DNA of 42,853 bases, taken from NCBI GenBank assembly GCA_027023255.1, contig JALVVU010000094.1:1-42853 (forward strand). The letters run 5' to 3'. The notes beneath the pieces were generated by a model. That model saw only the letters and a list, made by a program, of their open reading frames with translations, did no database searches and had not been told where the DNA came from. Below, piece by piece: positions 1 to 8,958 of the stretch (position 1 is its first letter; every line of letters begins with the position of its first letter). Source of the stretch: Desulfurococcales archaeon. GTDB lineage: Archaea > Thermoproteota > Thermoprotei_A > Sulfolobales > NBVN01. The translations under genes and the position numbers were made by a program.

Positions 1-290
1 TGAGACCCAGCAACGTCACGTTATTCCTAGACAAGTCTGTTAGCATGAGCGCAGAGCATTCCAGGATGATACGTATGCGATCCCCTCAATGGGAGGTTAT
101 CCTGGCGTCGAAAGCGGATACTGAGGTAATAGCTTCTAGAGGAGTTATCGCTAGCAGCGACTACGTCATACTTATGGAAGCCAAGGAGGTCTACGACTTG
201 GCGGGCTCCATAGTCCTCAGGAAGTTCTCAAATCAGATAATAGATCTACTAGGATACCTTAAGCGAAACCTAAATAACCCAAAGAACTAA
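1..290 (+). CDS. C-terminal part of a DUF434/DUF5616-like protein (5' end outside window)
   Basis: The reading frame is open from the first complete codon (base 3) to the TAA at 288-290, so the ATG at 45 is probably internal and the gene begins upstream of the window. The visible part reads TLFLDKSVSMSAEHSRMIR, then PQWEVILASKADTEVI and SSDYVILMEAKEVYDLAG. This pattern (a strand with an early Asp, a short Ser-rich turn, then an 'ASSD.vIL...DLAG' segment) resembles the C-terminal domain that accompanies DUF434 in archaeal proteins of unknown function. The assignment is from memory of the family and is moderate. The gene ends 15 bases before tRNA-Arg. Confidence 0.5.
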   Translation, partial: RPSNVTLFLDKSVSMSAEHSRMIRMRSPQWEVILASKADTEVIASRGVIASSDYVILMEAKEVYDLAGSIVLRKFSNQIIDLLGYLKRNLNNPKN

Positions 291-305
291 AACACCAATT
301 GGCGA

Positions 306-383
306 GGGCCCGTAGCCTAGCCAGGATAGGGCGCCGGCCTTCTAAGCCGGCGGTCCGGGGTTCAAATCCCCGCGGGCCCGCCA
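306..383 (+). tRNA. tRNA-Arg (anticodon TCT), no intron, CCA encoded
   Basis: The acceptor stem GGGCCCG (306-312) pairs with CGGGCCC (373-379). The anticodon stem CCGGC/GCCGG (334-338/346-350) encloses loop CTTCTAA with anticodon TCT at 341-343, so it reads AGA. The T-arm contains TTCAAAT. The discriminator is G380, followed by an encoded CCA (381-383). Confidence 0.93.
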
Positions 384-489
384 CACACAACACGCGGGTT
401 CTTAAGGCTACGGGTACTATGAGATGCTATCTCGACGCTACAGCTCAAGTTTAATAATGAGAATATTCTGATGATCAAGCCTCTAGGCA

Positions 490-2142
490 CTAAGTAGTTG
501 GGTATATTGGCTGTAGTGCTTGAGACATTACTGAACTCAGTGGTTTCATCATTATATTCACTAGGATGTTTGACGCGTAGGCGCTTATGCCACCTAAGAG
601 TAATAATAAGCCCATGTAGTACATTACTGTGTGACGGAGTCCTCCATTCGTCATGGTTAGTGCACAGGAGTTTATCACTGTTAACGCTACTGCTGTACTT
701 AAGCTAAGTAACATTATTATTGGTTGGGGGATGGCGTAGAACGGTATTAGCGTTTGAATGCTTGATAGTGCCCTAGCAAATATTGACATTAGGCTTGTTA
801 TGAAAGTTATGAGTAATATGTTTGTTACGTGTAGCGCGTAAACTGAAGTCTCGAATGTTTTATGGACTTGGAACCTGCGTCTCCTTATCCTGTTTATCAT
901 TAGGGAGAGGTCGGAAAGTATTAGACCTACTTTATAGGTGTTGCCTCCGAACTTCAGTGTGTCACTTATTATTTCTGAGGACCTCCTGACGAGCTCAGAT
1001 GCGCTGCTTTTAGCGAATTCCTTTATGGCTACGCTGAAGCTAATGTTATTAGCTAGGAGAGTGTGTAGTCTTCTCACAGCTGACGCTATGCGCCCGAAAA
1101 CCACGCTTGTGAGGGGTTCAATGGCCTTCAGGGGGGACGGTATTATTGAAAGGTTATTGCCATACATACGGACGAAGACGGGGAAGTCCTCATCAACTAG
1201 GCGCACGTGATTCTCTATCTTCCTGATCAGATAGCCTGGCGCGAGCAGGAGTAACCCAACTACCGCTATCAAGAGGTACGCATCAATGTTTATGATGTAG
1301 AACAGGTACATTATAAAGATCCAGAGGCTAGCGGCAACACCCGCAAGTGTGGCCATGAATGGTACCTCAAGTACCTTCTTACGGGCTTTCCCCGCAATCA
1401 CGAGGAAGTCCTTAGGTAGACCTATGCGAAGCGTGATAAGCACAGCAGCCAAGGCTATGAAGGAACCTATGAAGGACACGTAAATAATCGTCAAGTCTCC
1501 ACCAAAGATTATGGATAGTACGAGTAGGTTAGAGATAACGAATATCACTGAAGTCATAACAGCTGTGTATACCCCTAGAAGTACACGTACAGAGTCCATA
1601 ACTCTGGAGTATATGTACTCGAACGTGTTCATGGAGTTTCTTAACTCGACCTCCATGAATCTCTCGATGTCCTCACCGACCTTAACGGCGGCTGCGTAAC
1701 GCTCCATGAAGTCCTTAAGGTACTTAACTTTCTCGGCATCCCTACTAACAATCATCATTGCACGCGGGAAGTCGTAGCCGTATTCCTTAACTAGAAGGTA
1801 AACGCGTTTGAAGAACTTAGCGTACTTGCCGTAGATGTTCTCCTTAGATACTGAGCCGACGACATTCATGTTGGATGTCTTGCTCGATGCTACTGAAAGC
1901 ATGTGTGCCAGCATGAATATGAAGTCAATGTCTGGTTCGTATTTTTCTTTCTTTACGCCCATAAGTTGAGGCATATAGAAAATAATGAACAACGCGAAGG
2001 AAACTGTACCCAGGATCACATAATTTGTTGGGTACGGTATCTTGACATACATTACGACATAGTATACGACATAAGCAATAACGGATATCGCCAGAGACTT
2101 AAGCACGACATCCTTAGGCTTAGGTAATTTCATATGCTTCAT
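490..2142 (-). CDS. flaJ: Archaellum membrane platform protein FlaJ/ArlJ
   Basis: At 550 aa this is the polytopic inner-membrane core of the archaellum motor, which anchors the FlaI ATPase and the growing filament (GspF/TadC-like family). The sequence shows two N-terminal hydrophobic segments (about residues 15-60), a cytoplasmic basic region, a central membrane block (about 190-320) and three C-terminal hydrophobic segments (about 440-535). The basic motif NRIRRRRFQVHKTFE lies before the last membrane block. It is the last gene of the minus-strand operon. Its ATG overlaps the flaI stop by 4 bases (ATGA), which suggests coupled translation. Length and membrane layout are normal for crenarchaeal FlaJ. 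Confidence 0.92.
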   Translation of the reverse strand: MKHMKLPKPKDVVLKSLAISVIAYVVYYVVMYVKIPYPTNYVILGTVSFALFIIFYMPQLMGVKKEKYEPDIDFIFMLAHMLSVASSKTSNMNVVGSVSKENIYGKYAKFFKRVYLLVKEYGYDFPRAMMIVSRDAEKVKYLKDFMERYAAAVKVGEDIERFMEVELRNSMNTFEYIYSRVMDSVRVLLGVYTAVMTSVIFVISNLLVLSIIFGGDLTIIYVSFIGSFIALAAVLITLRIGLPKDFLVIAGKARKKVLEVPFMATLAGVAASLWIFIMYLFYIINIDAYLLIAVVGLLLLAPGYLIRKIENHVRLVDEDFPVFVRMYGNNLSIIPSPLKAIEPLTSVVFGRIASAVRRLHTLLANNISFSVAIKEFAKSSASELVRRSSEIISDTLKFGGNTYKVGLILSDLSLMINRIRRRRFQVHKTFETSVYALHVTNILLITFITSLMSIFARALSSIQTLIPFYAIPQPIIMLLSLSTAVALTVINSCALTMTNGGLRHTVMYYMGLLLLLGGISAYASNILVNIMMKPLSSVMSQALQPIYPTT

Positions 2143-5100
2143 AGCAGGGTCCCCGCCCTTAACCTCCTCAGAGCTTCCTCAACACCTAACTCATCAGCCT
2201 TCACAACAGCTTTCCACACGTCCCAGTAGTTGAATATCTTACGCCTAACCATTTCCTCTAGGAACGTTCTCCTTAGCTCGAGCTCATCGTATATCTCCTT
2301 TATCCTGCTCCTAGGTATGCCCTTCATTACCGCTATCTTCTCCTCAAGTAAGTAGCTTGCTCCCCTACCGCTGAATATGAATCTGTCGGTCGACGGGTCC
2401 CAGACGAAGACCGGTACGGCTAGGATGCTGTCAGTTGAGGGGTCATAACCTATTAGCTCGTAGAGCTTAATCATTCTTCTCGCAAGGAACCCTTGCTTTG
2501 TGTACACGGCGCTTTGGAACCAAGCAAAGTTCAAGGAATCCATGTTGGTTTTCGGCACGTTTATTGGGTGATTAGTGAGCCTCTGAACAAGTCTGTCGAT
2601 GTCAGCAGCGTGGAACGTGGAGAGTACGGGGTGACCAGTGTTATGTAGTGCTATTGGTATTTCTCCTCCAATGAATAACTCTGTTCCGGGTACGGATATA
2701 TCATAGACATAACCATCATACCTCTTTTTCTTCACATCGATGACTTTCAGTAGTGCTATATCGCTTTCCAAGATCTTTTTTGCTCTTTCTAGTAGTTTCT
2801 TGGATTCCTCGTCAAGGCTCTTCTTGTATTTCTCTATGAATTCTATTATCTTCTTAGCAGTCTTCCTCAAAACAAATCTTTGTCTTCCGTACTTATATCT
2901 ATGTATAACGTATGTTAAGGCTAGCGGAAGTTTCTTCTCTAAATTATTTCTCTCTATTATCTTGATTAAAGGCTTTAGTGGTATCCGATCACTCCAATTC
3001 CTAATACTTTGTCTTGGGAATAGTCTTACGTGAATATCATAGTATCTGCCGTATCTTTTATCTTCGATTTCAAACATTTTTGATTCTAAGCCGGCTAGCC
3101 TTGCAAGCCATACAAGCTCTACCGCTAGTCTCCTATTCTTCGTAGTGTACACCACTATTCCTCCTCTGACATTAGTTCTCCGGGCATCAGCCACGTAACC
3201 CTCAAAGAATCCTCTAGTTACGCTAGGCGGTGAACTCCAAAGCTCGTTTGGTACGCGCTTCTCAGTCAATTTCCTACCAACTAAGCTTGCAATAGTATAT
3301 GCTAGTGGGGCATTGTGCACTTTAACAACACTATAGGTTTGCCTATCTCTTATTGAAATATTTGCACTAAGCTTCTTAATGATCCTAATGGTCTTCTCCA
3401 TTAAGGTTTTCTCACTAGCACCCATGGACATAGCTACTACGGGATTCAGCCCATTCTTATACTCGATGCAACCGTCAGCCAAATAAGTGCCCAGAAGGAA
3501 TGCTATCTCCCTATCCAGAACTAGTTGTCTCTTTAAGGGTTTGCTGCTTCCTATCTTAACATCGTTATTCACTAACCTTACTCTATGGTTATGTTTTCTC
3601 AATAAGTCATATACGTCAATAATCTCTAGCTTTCTCTCGTCTGTATGTCTCTTGACAAATGATACAAGTAGGTCGCCCTTCTTTAATTGACTAACAGGTT
3701 TAGGAGACACTTCTAAAGTGTCTTCATCCAATACGAATACACTGTGAGAGCCTGTAGCCTTTAGGACTCCTTTACCCTCATATGTTATCTCATAGATTTC
3801 TGAAGCTCTGTGTCGAAGTACGTACCTTATCTTAGACCACTTTACCCTGCCATTCTTATCCATTGATAACACAGAGTACTTATCAACAGGCTTAGGTGTT
3901 CTCTCTTCGTCTTCCTCATAGTATTTGTCTACGAATTCCCCTATATTCACGAACTCCACTCTACCTGTTTCGTCATTTCTTACCAGTATTGGCGTGTCCC
4001 AGGAAACACTTTGCATTGCTTGGAACGCTATGTTACCCTCAGCTCCACGTATCTCACCGACTATGATGTAGTTAGGTCGCTGTCTGAGGGCGGCCTTGAG
4101 TAAGTCGAACATTGTGACGCTGCTTTCCGGCTTACCAGTGTCTCTAGTTAGTTCCCTTGTCCAGTTGGGGTGCGGTACTATGACCTCGGCTGTGTCCTCG
4201 ATAGACACTATCTTGGCGCTTGGTCTTATGAACACAAGCATGGCTGTTAGTGAGGTCGTCTTGCCACTGGCTGTCTCGCCACATATGAAGCCGCTCATGC
4301 CTTCCCTCAGCAGGATCCACATGTATGCTGCGACCCTAGCGTCGAAGGTGCCCCAGTTTATGAGCTGAGTTACGCTTAGCGGGGTCTTTGACACTTTACG
4401 GATCGTGAAGTTGGAGCCTCTTAAGCTAACGTCAGTTCCGTACACTATGTTTATACGTGAACCGTCAGGTAATGTCGCGTCCACTATGGGCCTAGCGTTT
4501 GATAGTGGCTTACCGATCTTCTCGGCTAGCGCTATTAAGTACGCGTTAAGTTCATCATGACTCTTGAACCCTATGTTGCTCTCCATGGGCCCGAATACCT
4601 TATGTATTATAAAGATGTTACCTAATCCACTGCATGATATGTCCTCTATGTATGGGTCACGTATGAAGGGCTCAAGCAATCCTACACTTATCTTATCCCT
4701 GACTATGTGGTATATCACAGCGTTAAGCAGCTCCTCAGGCTTCACGTACTTGATCGTCTCCTTACCTCCATTGCCGCTATTGCTCCCGCGCTTCCTGAAC
4801 GCTAACCTCCTCTTACCTCCGTTAGGGCCTCCTAAGCTAGTGAAGGACGATTTAACTAACTCGAGTAACATGCAGGCCTTCTCTTGCGGCGACTTCGGTA
4901 TATAGCCCTCAGGAATCTTAGCCGCAATTAATTCCTCAGCCTTACGCAATATCTCTTCAGGAGGCCTAGGCGGCTCTATAACTATGTACCTAGCGTATCC
5001 TCCCTCAGTTCGCTCGCTGAGCGCGTGAATGAATATCCCGCCACCGACCGGGTAGATCACGTTGAATTGTTTCTTGAACTTATATTCGCCGGGTACCTTA

Positions 5101-5279
5101 TCAACGAAGTCAGGCTCTCCGTAATTTTCTCTAACCTGCGCTATGTACTCCTTCAAGTACCACGGCTCTCCCTCCTCATGGTAAGGCAGTTTACACTCCG
5201 CACTAAACTTAATCTCCTCAACCCTCTTCTTCCTGAGCCGTAGTTTCGGGACAGGCACCTTCAGTGCCACACGCCTCAC
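2139..5279 (-). CDS. flaI: Archaellum motor ATPase FlaI/ArlI carrying an in-frame intein
   Basis: The secretion-type hexameric ATPase drives archaellum assembly and rotation. The precursor is 1046 aa, about twice the family length; removing the intein (residues 424-880) leaves 589 aa. Extein landmarks are Walker A GETASGKTT at 334-342, the Walker B region YIIVGEIRG at 404-412, and downstream TGHPVLSTFHA, the conserved His box. The extein reads AFQAMQ/TGHPV without the insert, exactly the usual FlaI order. The GTG start at 5279 gives MRRVALKVPVP and lies 4 bases after the flaH stop. The N-terminal 130 residues match the FlaI N-domain, and a Gly/Ser/Lys-rich linker lies at about 150-173. FlaI would be inactive until splicing restores the Walker B-to-His-box segment. 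Confidence 0.95.
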   Translation of the reverse strand: MRRVALKVPVPKLRLRKKRVEEIKFSAECKLPYHEEGEPWYLKEYIAQVRENYGEPDFVDKVPGEYKFKKQFNVIYPVGGGIFIHALSERTEGGYARYIVIEPPRPPEEILRKAEELIAAKIPEGYIPKSPQEKACMLLELVKSSFTSLGGPNGGKRRLAFRKRGSNSGNGGKETIKYVKPEELLNAVIYHIVRDKISVGLLEPFIRDPYIEDISCSGLGNIFIIHKVFGPMESNIGFKSHDELNAYLIALAEKIGKPLSNARPIVDATLPDGSRINIVYGTDVSLRGSNFTIRKVSKTPLSVTQLINWGTFDARVAAYMWILLREGMSGFICGETASGKTTSLTAMLVFIRPSAKIVSIEDTAEVIVPHPNWTRELTRDTGKPESSVTMFDLLKAALRQRPNYIIVGEIRGAEGNIAFQAMQSVSWDTPILVRNDETGRVEFVNIGEFVDKYYEEDEERTPKPVDKYSVLSMDKNGRVKWSKIRYVLRHRASEIYEITYEGKGVLKATGSHSVFVLDEDTLEVSPKPVSQLKKGDLLVSFVKRHTDERKLEIIDVYDLLRKHNHRVRLVNNDVKIGSSKPLKRQLVLDREIAFLLGTYLADGCIEYKNGLNPVVAMSMGASEKTLMEKTIRIIKKLSANISIRDRQTYSVVKVHNAPLAYTIASLVGRKLTEKRVPNELWSSPPSVTRGFFEGYVADARRTNVRGGIVVYTTKNRRLAVELVWLARLAGLESKMFEIEDKRYGRYYDIHVRLFPRQSIRNWSDRIPLKPLIKIIERNNLEKKLPLALTYVIHRYKYGRQRFVLRKTAKKIIEFIEKYKKSLDEESKKLLERAKKILESDIALLKVIDVKKKRYDGYVYDISVPGTELFIGGEIPIALHNTGHPVLSTFHAADIDRLVQRLTNHPINVPKTNMDSLNFAWFQSAVYTKQGFLARRMIKLYELIGYDPSTDSILAVPVFVWDPSTDRFIFSGRGASYLLEEKIAVMKGIPRSRIKEIYDELELRRTFLEEMVRRKIFNYWDVWKAVVKADELGVEEALRRLRAGTLL
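2640..4010 (-). mobile_element. 457-residue LAGLIDADG intein within FlaI
   Basis: Boundaries are inferred from splice motifs. The insert starts at Ser after AFQAMQ (SVSWDTPILVRN, block A) and ends IPIALHN with penultimate His and terminal Asn; the first C-extein residue is Thr. Block B is TGSHSVFVL (intein residues 86-94). Two homing-endonuclease motifs are present: FLLGTYLADG (171-180) and FFEGYVADA (268-276), each keeping an acidic residue, so the endonuclease may be active. The DNA is visibly richer in A+T than the surrounding flaI sequence, which fits lateral arrival. All required splice residues are present, so self-splicing is expected. Confidence 0.93.
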
Positions 5280-5283
5280 CCCC

Positions 5284-5994
5284 TTACGCCTTAGCCGCCT
5301 TGATCGGGACTATCTTAATACCCATTGCGGGGTCAACATCGAAAGTAATTGAGGTCTCAGCCCCAGGAGGCATACCCCTCATCTTGACTACGCTCATGAC
5401 CTTCAGTATCCTACCACCTATGGCCTCATTCCTAACCTTGATGTATCCGTCACACATCCCACGTATTTTAGATGCTAATGCTGGTTCCGTTGCGTTGGGA
5501 TGCATCGTCAGTATCACTGACTTCCCTATACTTGTGAGTAGCCTTAGCCTCTTCATGAAGTTCAGCACGGTACTCGTATCCGCGTATGTCAGTAGCTGCG
5601 TTAAGGAATCTATGAGAGCTACGTCAAAGTGCTTCTGGTTCTTCTCTAGGTACTCAGCTAGTACGGGTAGTATTAAGCGACCTAGCCGACGTCTCCACTC
5701 AAACCTCTTGAGATGAAGAGTAAGTATGCGTAGCTGCCCGAACATGTAGAACTTATCAGCATCAACTAATTGTATTTCCTTCATACTCCTAACCAGCTCC
5801 CTCGGCGTGACCTCAGTAGCTATCACTAACCCCTTAAGCCCCCTCTTCAGTGCTCCGTAAAGGAACTGTTGTCCTAGGGCACTCTTACCGGATCCGTGAT
5901 CCCCCTCAATAAGTATTAGGTTCGGATGCGGGAACCCGCCTCCCAGCCTTATGTCGAGCTCCTCGTTTCCTGTGGAAATTATGACGTGCCTCAT
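5284..5994 (-). CDS. flaH: Archaellum RecA-fold ATPase FlaH/ArlH
   Basis: A KaiC/RecA-like ATP-binding protein that docks on FlaI/FlaJ and inside the FlaX ring of crenarchaea. The start at 5994 gives MRHVIISTGNEELDIRLGGG, the usual FlaH opening, with GGTGG five bases upstream; a GTG three codons earlier (6003) is possible. Walker A is GDHGSGKS (31-38). A Walker B-like strand, FDVALIDSLTQLL, follows. The gene lies between flaF and flaI with almost no spacing, as in other crenarchaeal archaellum operons. At 236 aa the length is typical. Confidence 0.93.
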   Translation of the reverse strand: MRHVIISTGNEELDIRLGGGFPHPNLILIEGDHGSGKSALGQQFLYGALKRGLKGLVIATEVTPRELVRSMKEIQLVDADKFYMFGQLRILTLHLKRFEWRRRLGRLILPVLAEYLEKNQKHFDVALIDSLTQLLTYADTSTVLNFMKRLRLLTSIGKSVILTMHPNATEPALASKIRGMCDGYIKVRNEAIGGRILKVMSVVKMRGMPPGAETSITFDVDPAMGIKIVPIKAAKA

Positions 5995-5996
5995 CC

Positions 5997-6506
5997 TTAC
6001 CACCCTAGGGCATACTCACCTTTAGAGCCTGATGGGGAGACAAGGATTACCAGTATCGGTTGTGCGCTAGAGGAGGGGGTAGGTAAGGTTATGGTGATCT
6101 CGGCCTTCTCCCCAGGTGCTAGATAGTCTCCTGAAGAAAGTGTTCGAGTTGTGTTGCCGACGTATATCGCGTTAAGTGACCAACCAGGGTTGCTACCGTA
6201 ATCTAGTAGGTACGTTTCTGTTTTGTTTAGTGTGTCAACATACTTGACCACTACTTGCATCGCCGTTAGTGGGATTAGGGAGACACCCTCCACTGTGAAG
6301 TTCACTTCTAGTGTTGTTGAGTTGATGATCGTTCCGTTAAGTATGAGTATCATTTGGTGGACAGCTAGGGCCTCCCTCTCTAAGCTAGTGGTCGCTTGAT
6401 GGTGTAATACAAGCACAGCGGTAACTATTAACGACACACCCGCAACTATTAGCGATATAAGCACAAATGCAACTATAGTGCCCGCTATTGTTATTTCGCT
6501 TGGCAT
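5997..6506 (-). CDS. flaF: Archaellum stator-like protein FlaF/ArlF
   Basis: 169 aa with one N-terminal hydrophobic segment (about residues 7-33) and a Thr/Ser-rich beta-type ectodomain ending in a proline/serine stretch. FlaF and FlaG are related monotopic proteins. Members of this pair bind the S-layer on the outer face of the membrane and act as a static ring for the motor. The name is assigned mainly by position directly upstream of flaH, the standard crenarchaeal order. GGGTGA six bases before the ATG is the ribosome site. Its stop codon falls in the flaH start region. Confidence 0.8.
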   Translation of the reverse strand: MPSEITIAGTIVAFVLISLIVAGVSLIVTAVLVLHHQATTSLEREALAVHQMILILNGTIINSTTLEVNFTVEGVSLIPLTAMQVVVKYVDTLNKTETYLLDYGSNPGWSLNAIYVGNTTRTLSSGDYLAPGEKAEITITLPTPSSSAQPILVILVSPSGSKGEYALGW

Positions 6507-6512
6507 GGTTCA

Positions 6513-7001
6513 TCACCCTGGCAACACCTCCTCAGTATATGCACCGGAGGGGAGAACTACCTTAACTTCAACAGCACCTAAGCCTGTGGTGTTATACGGA
6601 ACCTTAATTACTATGGTCTCTCCAGGGCTCCAGACACTATCGCCGTCTAAGTCAACGATGCTTGCGGTTGTCGGCGACGCTATGTTCGATATCAGGAACA
6701 TTCTGGGGTATCCGTTATACGGTCCTATGTACACTTCCGACCTATTGTAAAGGTCTGTCTCAGATATCTCAATACCTCCAACGTTCTTCACGTATATTAC
6801 GTACTCATTTTGAGTCTGGTTGTAGAAGCCAGCCACTATCTTGATGTTTGTCTGTAATTCCTCTAATTTACTATTTATTACGTTAGATAGCACGCTATTG
6901 ACATACCCCATCCTACCTATAACGTAAGCTGCGAATATCGACGCTAGTATTACACCCACTATCGTTAATATTGCATGTACTATCGCTGTTGACTCGCCCA
7001 T
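6513..7001 (-). CDS. flaG: Archaellum protein FlaG/ArlG
   Basis: 162 aa with an N-terminal hydrophobic helix (about residues 8-30) followed by an extracellular domain containing YVIYVKNVGGIEI, the 'yvkNvG' strand typical of the FlaG/FlaF family. FlaG is thought to form a filament that links FlaF and the S-layer to the motor. It was separated from FlaF by gene order and by the stronger NvG signature. It is six bases from flaF and ten bases from the coiled-coil gene upstream. Confidence 0.8.
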   Translation of the reverse strand: MGESTAIVHAILTIVGVILASIFAAYVIGRMGYVNSVLSNVINSKLEELQTNIKIVAGFYNQTQNEYVIYVKNVGGIEISETDLYNRSEVYIGPYNGYPRMFLISNIASPTTASIVDLDGDSVWSPGETIVIKVPYNTTGLGAVEVKVVLPSGAYTEEVLPG

Positions 7002-7011
7002 TCATGATCCC

Positions 7012-7764
7012 TCAGCCCGCCTTATTGGTGGGAGCCTCTCCTGAACGTGCGCGAGGCCCGTCACCACTTCTGGAGGGAGTCCTCCTAGCAATGTTCTCGG
7101 CGATAACTCGTAACGCCTCCTCCTCAAGCACCTCATCATTTATGCCTAGGCCTTTAGCGAGTAACGTCATGAGAAGTATTTGTTCCTCAGGTCCTAACCC
7201 GCTGGCATAGCCCTCGTTAATGGCTCTAAGGACGTTTTTAACTAGGTCTGCGTCTTCCCTCGTTATTAGCCTAAGACCCACGAAGATCTCTATATATCGC
7301 TCAAGTAATTCAGGCGGTACCTTATCTCTTAGGTTAGACACGACACGCATTAACCGCATTATTCTCCGTAATTTATTCTCAGTACCTAGCGCTAGGCGTA
7401 TTACTCCTGGTGACGTATAACTCGCCAGTTTTTCTAGATCACCCTTCTCTTTAGACAATAGGGCGTCTGGTTTGTTTGCTGAGGTCTCAGAAACTAGTTC
7501 GCTATCAGTTCTGTTCGGTATTGTATCCTCCTTGTTTCCTTCCTTAGTAGGCTTACTTAGCGGTATAGCCTCCACCTTAGCTTTATAATTGTGGGCTTCT
7601 TCAGTGCCTTCATTGCTGTACGTGTGTGATATTCTATTCAGGGGATTAGTGAGTTCGGTGACGGTTTCCCTAAGCTCCATTACCGCCTCCTTTAGAGCCT
7701 CAACTAATTGACTCAGATCTTCACTCCTCCTTGCAGTAGTTTCTATTTTACCTGTCTCGCTCAC
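7012..7764 (-). CDS. Coiled-coil protein of the archaellum operon (position of FlaX/ArlX)
   Basis: About 250 aa, soluble and highly charged. It has heptad-like helices at the N-terminus (residues about 12-45, LVEALKEAVMELRETVTEL), a polar low-complexity middle, and a helical C-terminal domain (about 110-230) reading RRIMRLMRVVSNLRDKVPP and LLERYIEIFVGLRLI. It occupies the slot where crenarchaea usually have flaX, but no transmembrane helix is visible, unlike FlaX. The GTG at 7764 was chosen because GGAGGGG lies about 9 bases upstream; the GTG at 7773 is too close to it. Function is unknown; a scaffold or ring role around FlaH/FlaI is inference from position. Confidence 0.6.
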   Translation of the reverse strand: MSETGKIETTARRSEDLSQLVEALKEAVMELRETVTELTNPLNRISHTYSNEGTEEAHNYKAKVEAIPLSKPTKEGNKEDTIPNRTDSELVSETSANKPDALLSKEKGDLEKLASYTSPGVIRLALGTENKLRRIMRLMRVVSNLRDKVPPELLERYIEIFVGLRLITREDADLVKNVLRAINEGYASGLGPEEQILLMTLLAKGLGINDEVLEEEALRVIAENIARRTPSRSGDGPRARSGEAPTNKAG

Positions 7765-7899
7765 CGGGACCACCCCCTCCTTACTTTTCCTCTCATACGA
7801 CCACCTCTGTGCAAGAAAGCGAAGTAGTTTCCGTATGCTAGATCTACAGATAATGCACTTGCAAGGCCATGTTTCATCGATAATGTCCTCAATTGCTTC

Positions 7900-8145
7900 T
7901 CACCCCCTAGTAAGACCTCTTAGGGCAACCAGAGAAAAGTGAGCAAGGATAATCATAACTGGTACTATTAGCATTGCGCTCCACAAGGGTAGGGGTTTCC
8001 TCAAGTAGACTGCGTAATGATATAGTAGTAACGCGAGAGTAGCTAATGTAACTGTTGATAGTATGAGTATAGTGCAGACTACGTTGGATAATCTGAGCTT
8101 CAAAGAAAAAACATTCATTATTCTTTTATCTGTATTGCTAATCAT
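7900..8145 (-). CDS. Small two-helix membrane protein between flaB and the coiled-coil gene
   Basis: 81 aa with two hydrophobic segments, about residues 21-47 and 54-75, joined by a short basic/proline turn (LRKPLPLW). No family is recognised. A GAGGTGG ribosome site lies six bases before the ATG and overlaps the flaB stop region, so it is translated directly after archaellin. Position suggests an archaellum accessory protein. It may supply the membrane anchor that the neighbouring 250-aa coiled-coil protein lacks, as if a FlaX function were split over two genes; this is inference. Confidence 0.65.
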   Translation of the reverse strand: MISNTDKRIMNVFSLKLRLSNVVCTILILSTVTLATLALLLYHYAVYLRKPLPLWSAMLIVPVMIILAHFSLVALRGLTRG

Positions 8146-8156
8146 TGCTTACCACC

Positions 8157-8927
8157 TCACCCGAGTGTGATTACGGAATCTGCTGGCAGAGTTGCTGGCA
8201 TAGTACGGTCAACAGTTAACGGCGCACCAGAGGGTGGATGAATTTCTATACTTATGGAATCGTAAGCACTGAGTGCCGTCGCGTTCGGTAGGTAGGTTAG
8301 TACTAAAGCTTTCTCACCATTCTGTAGTACGGCATCGATCTTCGTATTCTTTATGAATACTATAAATACTACCGGTGTGTTTGCCGAAACATTGCCGTTC
8401 GCCACTAATTTACTAGTAATGTTACCTATTACTGTCCTGAGGGCATCTAGATTGCTGATGTTCGAATCGGTTAGCGTTAAGTTAAGCTTCCCTGCTCCAA
8501 AGCCTAGATAGTTACTTATTATATACTCAACTGCCGGGTTGTCTGAGGTTAGTCCATTACTACCGATGTAGAGGGCGCCTTCATACGCATTCTCTAAAGC
8601 CGCTTTATTCGTTATCAGTACCGATATTGTCGTCCTGCTGTAGCCTAAGTCGACAGCTTGTTTGCCAGGCGCTAGCTTTATGGGGACTGCTATGAAGTCT
8701 ACTTTACTATTACTGTTAACTAGGGCTGCAGTGCTACCATCAACCTGAAGTGCTGAGGTGGCGCCCTCCAAACCTGTTTGTATTGCTTCTTTGGCTTTCT
8801 GGGTTGTGAACATACCCATATTTAGCACTACGAATGCTAGTGCTGCAGCGACGACTACGAACGCTATCATGACGATGGCTGCTTCAATACCGGTTATACC
8901 TTTTCTGGATTTCCTTCCGAGGTTCAT
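8157..8927 (-). CDS. flaB: Archaellin (archaellum filament subunit) FlaB/ArlB
   Basis: 256 aa from the ATG at 8927, chosen over an upstream in-frame ATG (8978) because GAGGTGA lies directly upstream and the TATA box at about 8967-8974 would overlap the longer form. The N-terminus is a class III signal peptide: basic MNLGRKSRKG, cleavage expected after Gly10, then the hydrophobic helix ITGIEAAIVMIAFVVVAAAL that builds the filament core. The rest is beta-rich and Ser/Thr/Asn-rich with NxS/T sequons, as in glycosylated archaellins. The processing enzyme is probably the PibD homologue at 22324-23049. It is the first gene of the archaellum operon and the only archaellin here. Confidence 0.95.
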   Translation of the reverse strand: MNLGRKSRKGITGIEAAIVMIAFVVVAAALAFVVLNMGMFTTQKAKEAIQTGLEGATSALQVDGSTAALVNSNSKVDFIAVPIKLAPGKQAVDLGYSRTTISVLITNKAALENAYEGALYIGSNGLTSDNPAVEYIISNYLGFGAGKLNLTLTDSNISNLDALRTVIGNITSKLVANGNVSANTPVVFIVFIKNTKIDAVLQNGEKALVLTYLPNATALSAYDSISIEIHPPSGAPLTVDRTMPATLPADSVITLG

Positions 8928-8958
8928 GTTAGGTGTCACCTCATGAAGAGAGGCGAGC

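Noticed and set aside
2740-3033. 97-aa plus-strand frame opposite the intein
   Set aside because: Low-complexity antisense shadow of the lysine-rich intein C-terminal region; no ribosome site.
4564-4905. 113-aa plus-strand frame opposite flaI
   Set aside because: Antisense of a conserved FlaI coding region, with no independent signal.
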